DNA of 64,000 nucleotides from Castor canadensis. Taxonomy: Eukaryota > Chordata > Mammalia > Rodentia > Castoridae. Positions 49,459 to 61,850 of this stretch are shown one piece after another. Made by a program: the position numbers and the translations under genes. The DNA lies in the NCBI RefSeq assembly GCF_047511655.1, contig NC_133386.1, positions 81,099,501 through 81,163,500 on the forward strand. Reading direction: 5' to 3'. The notes beneath the pieces are model-generated. The model saw nothing but the letters and a program-made list of their open reading frames with translations. It did no database searches and was not told the origin of the DNA. Every line of letters begins with the position of its first letter. The first letter of the stretch is position 1.

Positions 49459-50009
49459 CTTTTTAGTCGTCTTTTTCTTGCATAACAGATTTACCTCCTA
49501 AAACTTTGTGCTTTAAAACCACAAACGTTTATTGTCTCACAGTTTCTGCAGGTTAGGAATGTTGGTATGATGTAAACGGTGCCTCTTGGTCAAGGACCCT
49601 CTTGTGTTCCATCAGACTGTTACCAGGATGCAGTCTCCCTGAAGGCTCCCATGGAGCAACAAGATCTGTCCATTCGTGAGGTTGTCAGGAGGATGCAGTT
49701 CCCTGTGGGCTATACTGAGGACCTCAGCTCCTCTCTGGCTGTTGGAAAACGTCCTCCTTACGTTTCTTGCCTGATGACCTTCTCCATACAGTAACTCACA
49801 GTGTGCTAGCTGACTTCACTCTGAGCAAGCCATAAAGAATTGGTGCCCAAAATGGAATCTAGTGTATTTGTAACCTAATCTTGGAAGTGACATCCCTTCA
49901 CTTTTGGCCATGTTTTGTTGTTAAAAGTGAGTCACTAGGCTAACCCACACACAAGAGGAAGGAATAGCACACGATGTGACTAGTAGGAGGCAGAGATCAT
50001 CATGGGCCA
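49459..50009 (-). mobile_element. MLT1A-like LTR, right arm
   Basis: Inverse copy of 10165-10715, a solitary old MaLR LTR. Confidence 0.8.
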
Positions 50010-50195
50010 TCTCTGAGGTTCTTGGCACAAACTGATGGCTCTCTTTTCCTCTCATGATTCATTTTTCTATTGCATATCCACTTTGTTTATCCTCAGGAGT
50101 GCTGGTATAAATTACCTTTTCCCTTGTTTTTTTAAAGATAGTTTTACCACATATGTACACATTCTTAAACAATATACTAATATACTGGCATCTCC

Positions 50196-50280
50196 TTATT
50201 TATTTATTTATGGTGGTATTGGGGTTTGAACTCAGGGCTTCATGCTTGCTAGGCTCTACCATTTGAGCCACACCTCCAAC
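50196..50280 (-). mobile_element. ID-type SINE, right arm
   Basis: Inverse copy of 9894-9978. Confidence 0.92.
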
Positions 50281-50993
50281 CCATAGAATCTCCTATTCAA
50301 GGTATTCCTAAATAATCAGATGTTCTGTGCAAAAAGAAAATAAGAAGATTGTGAGGGAACTATTTTGTATTACATTAAATGAAAAAATTACAATGTATTG
50401 CATGTCTCCCAAACAGTAAAATGGGACAGTCAAGTTAGAATAACAATATTTAAAATCACTTCCTGATTGCTAAATAATGAACATGAGTTCACAACCTAAT
50501 CACACTGTCTCTCAGCACCAGCAATGTCTTGCTTGACAAACTGTGCCACTGAACCTGGCATTCCTGCAATTGTATCAGAATGAAATGTGAGTTTTCCCCA
50601 TACATACTTATGCTAATTTTTAAATTGAATTTTAGTTATTTAAAATTTCCCTATAGAAACATCGCCTAAAATATATACAGCCTGTGAAGTCTGAATAGTA
50701 AAAACCAAGATGTGTTCTACAAGAAGAATGTTAACCAGAAGATATGTATGCTTGCATTTTGAAGTTTCAGAGCTTTGTAAAATCGCTGTCATAAAACTGT
50801 TTACTCTTCTGGGACTGCCTTTTATCATTCAGTCTTCACTCAGTTTAATTCAAAAATATCTTATCAGGCATATTTTATAGTCTAGTGTTCTATGACACCA
50901 TATGCTATCATAGTATAATTGTTCATTCAATGAACTTACAAAAATTTATTCTCCTGTCAGTGGATATTTGTAGCTTGCAGTTTTTATTTTTAT

Positions 50994-51146
50994 TAATTAT
51001 TGGTTTTTTGAGACAGAGTCTTGCTATGTAGCCCAGGCTGACTTGGAACGCACTACATATACCTGGGGCCTCGAACTTACGACAATCTGCTTGCTTCTGC
51101 CTCCTGAGTGTTGGGATTACATGCATGCACCACAATATTCAGCTTA
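50994..51146 (-). mobile_element. B1 SINE, right arm
   Basis: Inverse copy of 9028-9180. Confidence 0.9.
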
Positions 51147-51428
51147 TTTTTGTTTTTAAAAACTTGTGCCTCATGGCTCATGTGTAAGTTTCTGTAAGGT
51201 ATATGTTTAGAAGGAGGATTGTTAAGTTGTAGGTTGTGTGGATATTTGACTACAAAATCCTGACAAAAAGAAAAAGGCTTTTCTTCAAAGTTTTATGTGG
51301 ATATTCCCACTATTGGTGTAAGAACAGTTACTAATCTTCAGCATCTCTTAGAGTTAATGTTATTAGTTAAAACACGTTTACTATTCAATGTTCCCGTTCA
51401 GTGGTGAGGTTGAGCATTTTGTCAACTA

Positions 51429-54400
51429 TTTACTGATTTAATATTTTTTCGCCATACGTTAGTTGTACGGGGGTTCGTGGTGACACTTCACATGTGCTTA
51501 CAGTGTTCCTTGATTGCATTCACCTCTCCATTCTTCTCCCTCATCGCATCCCCTCTTCTTAGAACAATGTCAACAGTTTACTTGTTCTATTTTCACAGAA
51601 GAATGAAAGGTACACCTACCATGTTTGCTCTCCTTCACCTTTCTGTCCACCCCTCCCCACTCCCAGAATACCCACTACGCACAGGACCTGTTTTACATCA
51701 CTGGCCTTCATTTTTAACTGCATATTCATTGTTCAAAGGGGTTTCACTGTGGTATTTCACACATGAATATGACGTACTTCGATCACATTAAGCCCCTCTA
51801 TTACTCTTTCCCTCTCCCTCCACCCCCTTTACTCAACAGCTTTCATTTTGCCATCTTCACACACAGAAGCAATATATTTTTGTATTATTCACTTTCAATC
51901 ATCTCTTTTCCTCTCTCGCCTTTCCCTAGTCTCCTCAAACAGTCCCACTATTGCAAACATGTTTTTACACACACACACACACACACACAATCATGTATGT
52001 ATTAATATATACATACATAGGTCTAGCTTCCACATCTGAGAGAAAATGTGTGACCTTTGTCCTTCTGGACGTGGCTAACTTTGCTTAACATGATGATCTC
52101 TACCTCCATTAATTTACCTGAAAAATGACATAATTTTATACCTTTTTATAGCTGAAAAATACTCCATGTATAAATACACACTTTCCTTTCTTTTATTTTA
52201 TCATTTTTACATTTGCTTACATGTGTACATGTATATACATTGTTTGGGACTTCTTCCCCAACCCCCACTGTACAGAACCTGTTTGCCCTCTTGTATCCAA
52301 TTTTGTTGAAGAGAAAACATGGGAGATAAGAAAAAGACATAGTGTTTTTGGTAGTTTGAGATAAAGATAGCTACATAGAGAGATTCCTTGCATTGCCTCC
52401 ATGCACATGTGTATCGTAACCCACATTGGTTCATCTCTACCAGACCCTTCACTACTTTCTTGTCCCCTTCCCCTAATGGCCTCTGCTAATTTAAGATTAC
52501 TTTATTTGCTCCTCAACAGGGAGCACATCTACCACATACAAGTTTTAGGGTTCCTTCCCTTTCCCTGTGCCACCCATTCACATTCTCCCCTTAGTGTGTG
52601 ACCCATGTCTAATAATATTACTGCATTTGTTTTAGGTCTATAATCCACATATGAGGGAGAACATGCAATTTTTGGCCTTCTGAGCCTGACTTAACTTCGC
52701 TTAAGATGATGTTCTCCAGTTCTATCCATTTACTTGCGAATGACAAAATTTTATTACTCTTTGTGGTTGAATAAAATTCCATTGTGTATAAATGCCGCAT
52801 TTTCTTCAACCATTCATCAGTAGTGGGGCATCTTGGCTGTTTCTATAACTTGACTATTCTGAATAGTGCCGCAATAAACATGGGTGTGCAGGTGCCTCTG
52901 GAGTAACCTGTGTCACATTCCTTTGGGTAAATCCCTAGGAGTGGGACTGCTCTGGATCATATGGCAGACCTGTGTTTAGTTTTTTAAGAAGCCTCCATAT
53001 TGTTTTCCAAAGTGGTTGTACTAGCTTACTTTCCCACCAGCAGTGTATGAGGGCTCCTTTTTCCCCCGCATCCTCACCAACATTTATTGTTGGTGGTGTT
53101 CTCGATTAGATACACATTTTCTTAATCCATTCATCAGTCATAGGACATTTAGGCTGTTTCCATGGCTTGGCTATTGTGAATAGCACTGCAATGGACATGG
53201 GTGTGAAGGTGTCTCTTGTATCCTGACATACATTTCTTCAGCTATATGCTCAGAAATGGTATCTCTGGATCATGTGATGATTCTATTTTTAGTGTTTTGA
53301 GGAACTGCCATACTTAGGTGGTTACACTAATTTACATTCTCACCAACAGTGTACAATAGTTTCTTCCCCCCACCCCGCCCCCCCACATCCTTGTCAGCAT
53401 TCGTTCTTGTTTATGTTATTGATCATAGCCATTCTGACTAGAGTGAGGTGAAGTCTCAGTGTCATTTTGATTTGCACTTCCTTTCTGGTCAAGGATGTTG
53501 AGCATTTTTTGTGAATTTATTGGCCATTTGTACTTCTTCTTTTGAGAATTGTCTGTTCAGTTCATTTGCTCATTTATTAATTGGGCTGTTGAGTCTTTGG
53601 GAACTTAGTTTTTCAACCCCTTGCATATTCTGGCTGCTAATCCCTTGTCAGATTCCTTGTAGAGCTGGCAGAGATTTTCTTCCATTCTGTAGGCTGTCCC
53701 TTCAGTCCAGTGACTGTTTTCTTTACTGTGCAGAAGCTTTCTGGTTTGATGAAGTTGCATTTGTCAATCCTTTCTCTTAATAGTTGAGGTATTAGAGATT
53801 TGTTCAGAAAGTTATTGCCTATGCCTATGTATCCTAATGTATCCCCTACTCTCCTGTAATACTTTCCAAGTTTTAGGTCTTACTTTAAGATCTTTGATCA
53901 ACTTTTAGTTGATATAAGTACAGGATAAGAGACAGAAATCTAATTTCAGTCTTCTACATGTGGAAATACAGTTTTTCCAGCACCGTTTGTTGAAGAAGAG
54001 GCTCTTTTCTCAAACATATGTTGTGAGCTCCTTTGTCAAAAATCAAACAGCTGTAGCTGCATGGATTCAAATCTGGGTCTTCTGTTCCATTGGTAATCAT
54101 GTATGGTTTTGCCTGGCACCATGCTGTTTTTATTATTATGGTTCTATATTGTAGTTTGAAGTCAGGTATTGTGATACCTCCAGTGTTGCTCTTTTTGCTC
54201 AGAATCGCTTTTGCTATTTGAGGTCTTTTGTGCTTGTATTTGATCCTTAGGATTGATTTTTCTATCTCTGTGAAGAATATCATTGCAATTTTGATGGGAA
54301 TTTCATCAAACATGTAGGTTGCTTTCATTAATATAGCCATTTTTCCCACATTGATTCTGCAGATCCATGAGATCTGAAGTATTTCTTCTGAGGACTTCTT

Positions 54401-55379
54401 AGATTTCTTTCAAATCTGTATTAGTTTCATTGCAATCTTCTTTCACTTCCTTCATTAAATTTATTCCGAGATTTTTTTCTTAGGCTTTTGTGAATGTAAT
54501 TGTTTTCCTAATTTCTTTCTCTGCTTGTTCATGGTGTATAGAAAAGCTTCTGATTTTTGTATATTGATTTTTTATTCTGCTACTTTGCTGAAAGTATTTA
54601 TGTGATCTAAATTTTTTTGGTGAAGTTTTAAGGGTCTTTTAAGTATAGGAGCATACTAACTAGGAGCATACTAACTAGGAGCAAACTAGGGATAGTTTGT
54701 CTCCTTCCTTCCCTATTTGAGTCCCTTTTATTTCTTTTTCTTGCTTCTTATTGGTCTGGCTAACAATTTCAGTACTTGTTCTTCTTATTCTAAGAGCTTG
54801 AGGTCCATCATTAGGTTAATTATGTTATTTGAGTTCTTTTTTTAAAAATTAGGTACTCAAATCTTTAAACTTTCCTCTCAGCACTGCCTTTGCAGTAGGT
54901 AGGTTGTGTTTTCATTTTCATTAGATATAGGAACTTTTTGATCCACACCCCCTTGACCTTTATTTCTTCAATAGCCTGCTAGTAATTCAATAATGTGTTG
55001 TTCGGTTTCCATGTGTTTAAATAGTTTCTAATTTCTTTTGTTGTTGAGTTCTAGTTTTATCCCTTATGGTCTGATAGAATACACGGGGTTATTTCGACTT
55101 TTTTACATTTGCTAAGATTTGCTTTGTGCCCTAAAATATGATCTATTTTGGAGAAAATTCCATGGGCTGCTGAAAAGAATGTGTATTGTGCAGCTGCTGG
55201 ATGAAATACTCTGTGGATGCTTGTTAAATCCATTTGGTCTATCATGTCAATTAGTTTATTGGTGTCTTTGTTTATTTTTTGGGTGGGAGGGGTCTGGATG
55301 ATCCATCTATTGATGAGAATGGGATATTGAAGTCTTCCACTACTATTGTGTTAGAGTCTGTGTACTTTGGCAAGGGTAT
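51429..55379 (-). mobile_element. Stack of three L1 3' fragments, right arm
   Basis: Inverse copy of 4795-8745. Boundaries between the three pieces fall at about 52188/52189 and 53111/53112. Confidence 0.88.
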
Positions 55380-55483
55380 GCCCTCTGCAGCTGAGTGGAC
55401 CCTGAAGGAGCTGGCGACTGATGGCTGGCTGCTGACCATGTTTTTTTTTATAGTGAGACAATAAGTTTTTTGGAGGTAGTGCA

Positions 55484-55585
55484 TTTCCATGTCTACCAAG
55501 TTCTCTCCAGATACTGACCCTGACTTGTTCTCATGGTGGCAGAAGGTCTGCAGCATAAAGATAAGTAAGGCATGTTGTGGAAGTG
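55484..55585 (-). mobile_element. MLT1-like LTR piece cut by the arm end, right arm
   Basis: Corresponds to 4589-4690 of the left flank LTR. The remainder of that LTR (4455-4588) is not present beyond 55585, where TG repeat starts at once. Confidence 0.55.
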
Positions 55586-55963
55586 AGTATGTGTGTGTTG
55601 TGTGTGTTGTGTGTATGTGTGTGGTGTGGTTCTATGTGTGTGTGGTATGTGAGTATGTATGTGGGGGGTGTATTGTGTGTATGTATGTGTGGGGGTGTGT
55701 ATTGTGTGTATGAATGTGTGTGGTGTCTGTATGTGTGTGTGGTGTGTGTAGTGAGTATATGTCTGTAGGTGGTGTTTGTGTATTGTGTGTATGTGTGGTG
55801 TGTATTGTGTGTATGTCTGTGTGCTGTGCGTTTATGTTTATGTGTGTGTGGTGTATGTGTGTTGTGTGTGTATTGTGTGTATGTGTATGTGGTGTGTGTA
55901 TGTTTGTGGTGTGTGTGTGTATGTGTGGTGGGTGTGTCTGTATGTAGGTGGTGTGTGTATTCT
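55584..55963 (+). repeat. TG-repeat stub duplicating part of the giant tract
   Basis: The stub follows 40931-41300 in the same orientation and order, including unusual words such as 'ggtgtggttctatgtgtgtg', 'atgtggggggtgtattg', 'tgtgctgtgcgtttatgttt' and 'tgtctgtatgtaggtggtg'. It differs by a handful of substitutions and short indels (for example gtgtgtagtgag for gtgtagtgag, and a missing T-G pair near 55926). It joins arm sequence on the left and unlinked unique sequence on the right. Confidence 0.93.
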
Positions 55964-56904
55964 GCATCTATGCAAAGAAAGATAGGAAGGAAATAATGGG
56001 CATTGTCCTGTCTTCTTACTGTTTACAATTTTAATGTAATTTACCTTAATACAGTCAGTTTGCTATTTTTTTCTCTCTAGCCTTTGTAATCAATTTTAAA
56101 AGTTATAATTATGTTAACTACACATAGGCATAAATAACAAATTAGTAGCATATATCTTAATGTTTGCCTCAGGCTGTGTTTTGGGAAGCCCAGTGTAAAG
56201 ATGTAGAGTCAATTTAACCAGAAAAATAATTTGTTGAAGACAGTAGGAATCTCACAGAATATCCTGGAGAGGCAGAGGGTCAGATGTAGACCCTGCAGCA
56301 TTGAGAATAAAACACCTATCATACTCTGGGGTGCCCTTTTAGAGATCTCATGGTTATTACCAGGCACAGACAGTGAGAGGCACACCACTGGATTTCTGCT
56401 TCTGAAAGCTGATTTATATGCCTCACCTTTAGTGGAACAAATCCTAGGAGGTGACCGCTTCGACACATTGCATTGGAACTGAAGCTTGGCAAGGGTGAAT
56501 CTGTTTGTTGCTTTTAAGTCATCTGTATGTTTGCTCTCTGACTACAGGAAAAATTGAGAAAATAACTCCCTGGCATGGACACAGAGCATGGGATATTTTC
56601 CAAGCAGAAGAAGAACTTTTAAAAGAACTGGTGGCCCAGAGATAAGAAAAATTTCTGCTGAAGTTTCCCTTTGGTTGGTCAATAGCAACATACCGTCTTT
56701 TTGAAAATTAAAGAAAATATGATAAAATAATGCAAAATTTACCATGTTAGCCATTTTATGCAATGATTCATCAGTGTTAAGCATAGTTACATTTTTGTGC
56801 ACTTATCCCAGTGAGTTTAAAATGAGCCAGTTCATTATTTTAAGGATTTCACTACTTGTACCAATTTTTATGTTAGACATGATTAGTAGCCAGGATTACT
56901 TTAT
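55964..56904. other. Unassigned sequence right of the palindrome
   Basis: No recognisable gene or family. The frames at 56209-56466 and 56231-56482 overlap on opposite strands and show no domain. Confidence 0.45.
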
Positions 56905-59900
56905 TCTTTTTTTTATTGTTTTATTATTCATATGTGCATACAAGGCTTGGGTTATTCTCCCCCCTGCCCCCACCCCCTCCCTTACCACCCACTCCTCTCC
57001 CTCCCTCTCCCCCCCCAATACCCAGCAGAAACTATTTTGCCCTTATTTCTAATTTTGTTGTAGAGAGAGTATAAGCAATAATAGGAAGGAACAAGGGTTT
57101 TTGCTGGTTGAGATAAGGATAGCTATACAGGGCATTGACTCACATTAATTTCCTGTGCGTGGGTGTTACCTTCTAGGTTAATTCTTTTTGATCTAACCTT
57201 TTCTCTAGTTCCTGGTCCCCTTTTCCTATTGGCCTCAGTTGCTTTTAAGGTATCTGCTCTAGCTTCTCTGCGTTAAGGGCAACAAATGCTAGCTAGTTTT
57301 TTAGGTGTCTTGCCTATCCTCACCCCTCCCTTGTGTGCTCTCGCTTTTATCATGTGCTCAAAGTCCAATTCCATTGTTGTGTTTGCCCTTGATCTAATGT
57401 CTACATATGAGGGAGAACACATGATTTTTGGTCTTTTGGGCCAGGCTAACCTCACTCAGAATGATGTTCTCCAATTCCATCCATTTACCAGTGAATGATA
57501 ACATTTCGTTCTTCTTCATGGCTGCATAAAATTCCATTGTGTATAAATACCACATTTTCTTAACCCATTCATCAGTGGTGGGACATCTTGGCTATTTCCA
57601 TAACTGGGCTATTGTGAATAGTGCTGCAATAAACATGGGAGTGCAGGTGCCTCTGGAGTAACCTGTGTCACAGTCTTTTGGGTATATCCCCAAGAATGCT
57701 ATTGCTGGATCAAATGGTAGATCAATATTTAGCTTTTTAAGTAGCCTCCAAATTTTTTTCCAGAGTGGTTGTACTAGTCTACATTCCCACCAACAGTGTA
57801 AGAGGGTTCCTTTTTCCCCGCATCCTCACCAACACCTGTTGTTGGTGGTGTTGCTGATGATGGCTATTCTAACAGGGGTGAGGTGGAATCTTAGAGTGGT
57901 TTTAATTTGCATTTCCTTTATTGCTAGAGATGGTGAGCATTTTTTCATGTGTTTTTTGGCCATTTGAATTTCATCTTTTGAGAAAGTTCTGTTTAGTTCA
58001 CTTGCCCATTTCTTTATTGGTTCATTAGTTTTGGGAGAATTTAGTTTTTTAAGTTCCCTATATATTCTGGTTATCAGTCCTTTGTCTGATGTATATTTGG
58101 CAAATATTTTCTCCCACTCTGTGGGTGCTCTCTTCAGTTTAGAGACCATTTCTTTTGATGAACAGAAGCTTTTTAGCTTTATGATGTCCCGTTTATCTAT
58201 GCTATCTATTAGTTGCTGTGCTGCTGGTGTTTCATTGAGAAAGTTCTTACCTATACCTACCAACTCCAGAGTATTTCCTACTCTTTCCTGTATCAACTTT
58301 AGAGTTTGTTCTCTGATATTAAGATCCTTGATCCATTTTGAGTTAATCTTGGTATAGGGTGATATACATGGATCTAGTTTCAGTTTTTTGCAGACTGCTA
58401 ACCAGTTTTCCCAGCAGTTTTTGTTGAAGAGGCTGCTATTTCTCCATTGTATATTTTTAGCACCTTTGTCAAAGACAAGTTGGTTATAGTTGTGTGGCTT
58501 CATATCTGGGTCCTCTATTCTGTTCCACTGGTCTTCATGTCTGTTTTTGTGCCAGTACCATGCTGTTTTTATTGTTATTGCTTTGCAATATAGTTTGAAG
58601 TCAGGTATTGTGATACCTCCAGCATTGTTCTCTTGACTGAGTATTGCCTTGGCTATTCGTGGCCTCTTGTGTTTCCATGTAAATTTCACGGTAGATTTTT
58701 TCAATCTCTTTAATGAATGTCATTGGAATTTTGATGGGAATTGCATTAAGCATGTAGATCACTTTTGGGAGTATCGACATTTTTACTATGTTGATTCTAC
58801 CAATCCATGAGCATGGGAGATCTCTCCACTTTCTATAGTCTTCCTCAATCTCTTTCTTCAGAAGTGTATAGTTTTCCTTGTAGAGGTCATTCACATGTTT
58901 TGTTAGGTTTACACCTAGGTATTTGATTTTTTTTTGAAGCTATTGTAAATGGAATTGTTTTCATACATTCTTTTTCAGTTTGCTCATCGTTAGTGTATAG
59001 AAATGCTAATGATTTTTGTATGTTGATTTTATATCCTGCTACCTTGCTATAGCTATTGATGATGTCTAGAAGCTCTGAGTAGAGTTTTTTGGGTCTTTAA
59101 GGTATAGGATCATGTCATCTGCAAATAGGGATATTTTGACAGTTTCTTTACCTATTTGTATTCCTTTTATTCCTTCTTCTTGCCTAATTGCTCTGGCTAG
59201 GAATTCCAGTACTATGTTGAATAGGAGTGGAGATAGTGGGCATCCTTGTCTAGTTCCTGATTTTAGAGGGAATCGTTTCAGTTTTTCTCCGTTAAGTATA
59301 ATGCTGGCTGTAGGTTTGTCATATATAGCTTTTATAATGTTGAGGAACTTTCCTTCTATTCCTTGTTTTCTTAGAGCTTTTATCATGAAATTGTGTTGGA
59401 TCTTATCAGAGGCTTTTTCTGCATCTATTGAGATGATCAAGTGGTTTTTGTCTTTGTTTCTGTTAATGTGGTTTATTACATTTATTGATTTTCGTATGTT
59501 GAACCACCCCTGCATCCCTGGGATGAAGCCAACTTGGTCATGGTGAATAATCTTTTTGATGTGTTGTTGAATTCGGTTTGCCATTATTTTATTGAGAATT
59601 TTTGCATCAATGTTCATTAAGGAGATTGGCCTATAGTTCACCTTTTTGGAGGTGTCTTTGCCTGGTTTTGGGATAAGTGTAATACTGGCTTCATAAAATG
59701 AGTTTGCCAGTTTTCCTTCCCTTTCTATTTTGTGGAACAGTTTAAGGGGGGTTGGTATCAGTTCTTCTTTAAAGGTCTGATAGAATTCAGCAGAGAGTCC
59801 ATCAGGTCCTGGACTTTTCTTTTTGGGGAGACTGTTGATTGCTGCTTCAATTTCATTTTGTGTTATAGGTCTATTCAGGTGATTAATTTCCTCTTGGTTC

Positions 59901-60240
59901 AGTTTTGGATGATCATATATATCTAGAAATCTGTCCATTTCTTTAAGATTTTCAAATTTATTTGAATATAGGTTCTCGAAGTTGTCTCTGATGATTTCCT
60001 GGACATCCATGGTGTTTGTTGTTATCTTCCCTTTTGCATTCCTGATTCTACTAATTTGGGTTTTTTCTCTCCTCAGTTTGGTCAGGTTTTCCAGGGGTCT
60101 ATCGATCTTGTTTATTTTTTCAAAGAACCAACTTTTTGTTTCATTAATTCTTTGAATTTTTTTTTGGTTTCTATTTCATTGATTTCAGCTCTTATTTTTA
60201 TTATTTCTCTCCTTTACTTTTTTCTTTATTACATTGTTTG
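56905..60240 (-). mobile_element. 5'-truncated L1 with long ORF2 remnant
   Basis: Reads on the minus strand. The 3'UTR lies at about 56905-57825 with the A-rich tail at the 56905 end. ORF2 frames cover 57826-58704, 58601-58894 and 59066-60010. The last shows [55 protein letters not shown] and [11 protein letters not shown], the ordered reverse-transcriptase motifs. DAEKAFD is changed to DAEKASD. The C-terminal part has [12 protein letters not shown] and [10 protein letters not shown]. The endonuclease domain and ORF1 are absent and at least two frameshifts separate the frames. It is less decayed than the other L1s here, so younger. Confidence 0.93.
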
Positions 60241-60724
60241 TTTATAACTCAAACTTGTTTAAGTCAAAACCACACATGCAAACCAACAAACTTTTACAGT
60301 TTAAGGCACAGATGGATTCAGATATGTTAATAATTTTACCAATTCTTTCTCCTTTTATCATTTTTCTGTCTCTCCCCTTTTCTTTTGCTTACTTGCTTCT
60401 GGGTTACTTTAACTCTCAGGCCAGCTTTCCCAACTTACACTTATTGAAAGATCACTAAGCTTACATCATCCTGAAAATGCTCCCCAGAAATAAGCATATA
60501 TCTCTGTTATGATTAAAAATGAAATAGTTTCTATTGTTGATTATCATGGATTTGGTGATTTGCTTGTACCTGACACAAGCTCTATGTCTGGACTGTACAA
60601 TGTCTATTTCTGGGGAAAGCAGAACCATGATATGGCACTCCATCATTGTGTTTATGTGTTGAAATCAGAGGGGAACTCCTAAAACAATTGCCTGAAACTT
60701 GATATTAGACTGTCAAGGCCATGT
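60241..60724. other. Unassigned sequence
   Basis: No gene or repeat recognised. Confidence 0.45.
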
Positions 60725-60816
60725 CTAGTTGAGTTTGTCTGATCCTTACTAAACATACCCTCCTTTTAGAAAGGAGGGATATTTTTCCCCTCTCCTTTTT
60801 AATATTTGCTTCCAAA
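60725..60816 (+). repeat. 92 bp direct repeat, copy 1
   Basis: Matches 61511-61602 with two substitutions and no gap. Contains a perfect 9-bp hairpin stem with a TAG loop at 60758-60778, followed by a T/C-rich run. Confidence 0.9.
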
Positions 60817-61510
60817 ATTTTAATCCAATTTCCAGTATTGACAACTGGCTACGGAAATTTCTAATCTTCTCAGAAGGAAATTCTCACCCCCAGTAAGATG
60901 GTTGTTTTCTGACCCTGTGGTCTCAGAATCTGACTTGAATGTATTCTCCAAAGTCAAGGGTAAACAATGTTAACTCCATGTATGGAAAAACCAGCTCTTT
61001 AGTCCATGTTTGCCTAGTTTAATTTTGGTCAATTTTCTATGTGTGGTTCCTCTGAAAATTTCTCTGTTTTACTAAAGTTAATGGATGCATTGTGTCAACT
61101 ATTCTGGTGAAAATGCAACTATAGGAGCATTCAGTAGGGTTGAGGAAGCAAAAAAAATAAAGACCAAATGGATAATCTCATCACACAAGTAAAAGTTAAT
61201 AAAATACACAAGTCCATAATTTAAAATATGCATAAAATAGCATAAAGCAAGATGCAATCATGAAGAACCAATTGAAATTCAGAATGTGAAAGATAAAATG
61301 AAACTCAAGCAATGAACTAACAAGATGGGGAAGCCATGGATGAAATTATCCAAGTAGAAATCAGGTTGAGATTTTTAATGTAGAAAATATATAATATTTT
61401 GGTTTTTCAAAATTTAATTATTTTTTTAAATTAAATCAAGAGAGTGGACTCTAAAAAAGTTGACCTCAGAAAAGGTGAGAGTAGATAGTGATTACCAGAG
61501 ATGGGGGATG
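60817..61510. other. Sequence between the 92 bp repeats, unassigned
   Basis: No gene. A-rich in the second half. It is not recognised as the body of a known element. Confidence 0.45.
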
Positions 61511-61602
61511 CTAGTTGAGTTTGTCTGATCCTTACTAAACATATCCTCCTTTTAGAAAGGAGGGATATTTTTCCCTTCTCCTTTTTAATATTTGCTTCCA
61601 AA
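61511..61602 (+). repeat. 92 bp direct repeat, copy 2
   Basis: Second copy. One substitution shortens the hairpin stem to 8 bp. The copies are spaced 786 bp start to start. Confidence 0.9.
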
Positions 61603-61664
61603 TTTGCAGATATGGGGAAAAGTTGATCATTGAGTATGAAGTATACTTAATAGAAACTGAGCAC

Positions 61665-61850
61665 TGATGCCCACACAGGCAGTCCTAACTACTAAGGAGG
61701 CAGAGTTCAGGAGAATTGAGATTTAAAGCCAGTCCAGGAAAATAATTTGTGAGACCCTATCTTGAAACTGCCAAACACCAAAAATGGCTGGTGGAGTGGT
61801 GAGCATGAGGCCAGGAGTTCAAACCCCCGTACCACAAAAAGTCGTACTTA
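61665..61850 (+). mobile_element. B1-dID SINE
   Basis: B1 half 'ggcagtcctaactactaagg' with 'gatttaaagccagtccagga', then an ID-derived half ending 'aggagttcaaacccccgtac' and an A run. Confidence 0.85.

Larger units (their letters stand above)
38159..55585 (-). repeat. Right arm of giant inverted repeat (17.43 kb)
   Basis: Partner of 4589-21944 in inverse orientation. It is 71 bp longer, owing to a 69 bp extra unit between about 39856 and 39948 and 2 bp near 39330, both in the TG tract. Its outer edge cuts an LTR fragment and is joined directly to a TG-repeat stub. It continues inward into TG tract and then TTK exons on the same strand. Confidence 0.97.

Noticed and set aside
59066-60010. A 314-codon host gene on the minus strand
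   Set aside because: It carries the ordered L1 reverse-transcriptase motifs and lies in an L1 remnant with 3'UTR.
60758-60778. Rho-independent terminator
   Set aside because: A hairpin followed by a T-rich run, but bacterial-type terminators have no meaning in this mammalian context.
60725-61602. Solo LTR pair flanking a small retroelement
   Set aside because: The repeats are only 92 bp, lack TG...CA ends, and the 694 bp between them shows no recognisable internal parts.
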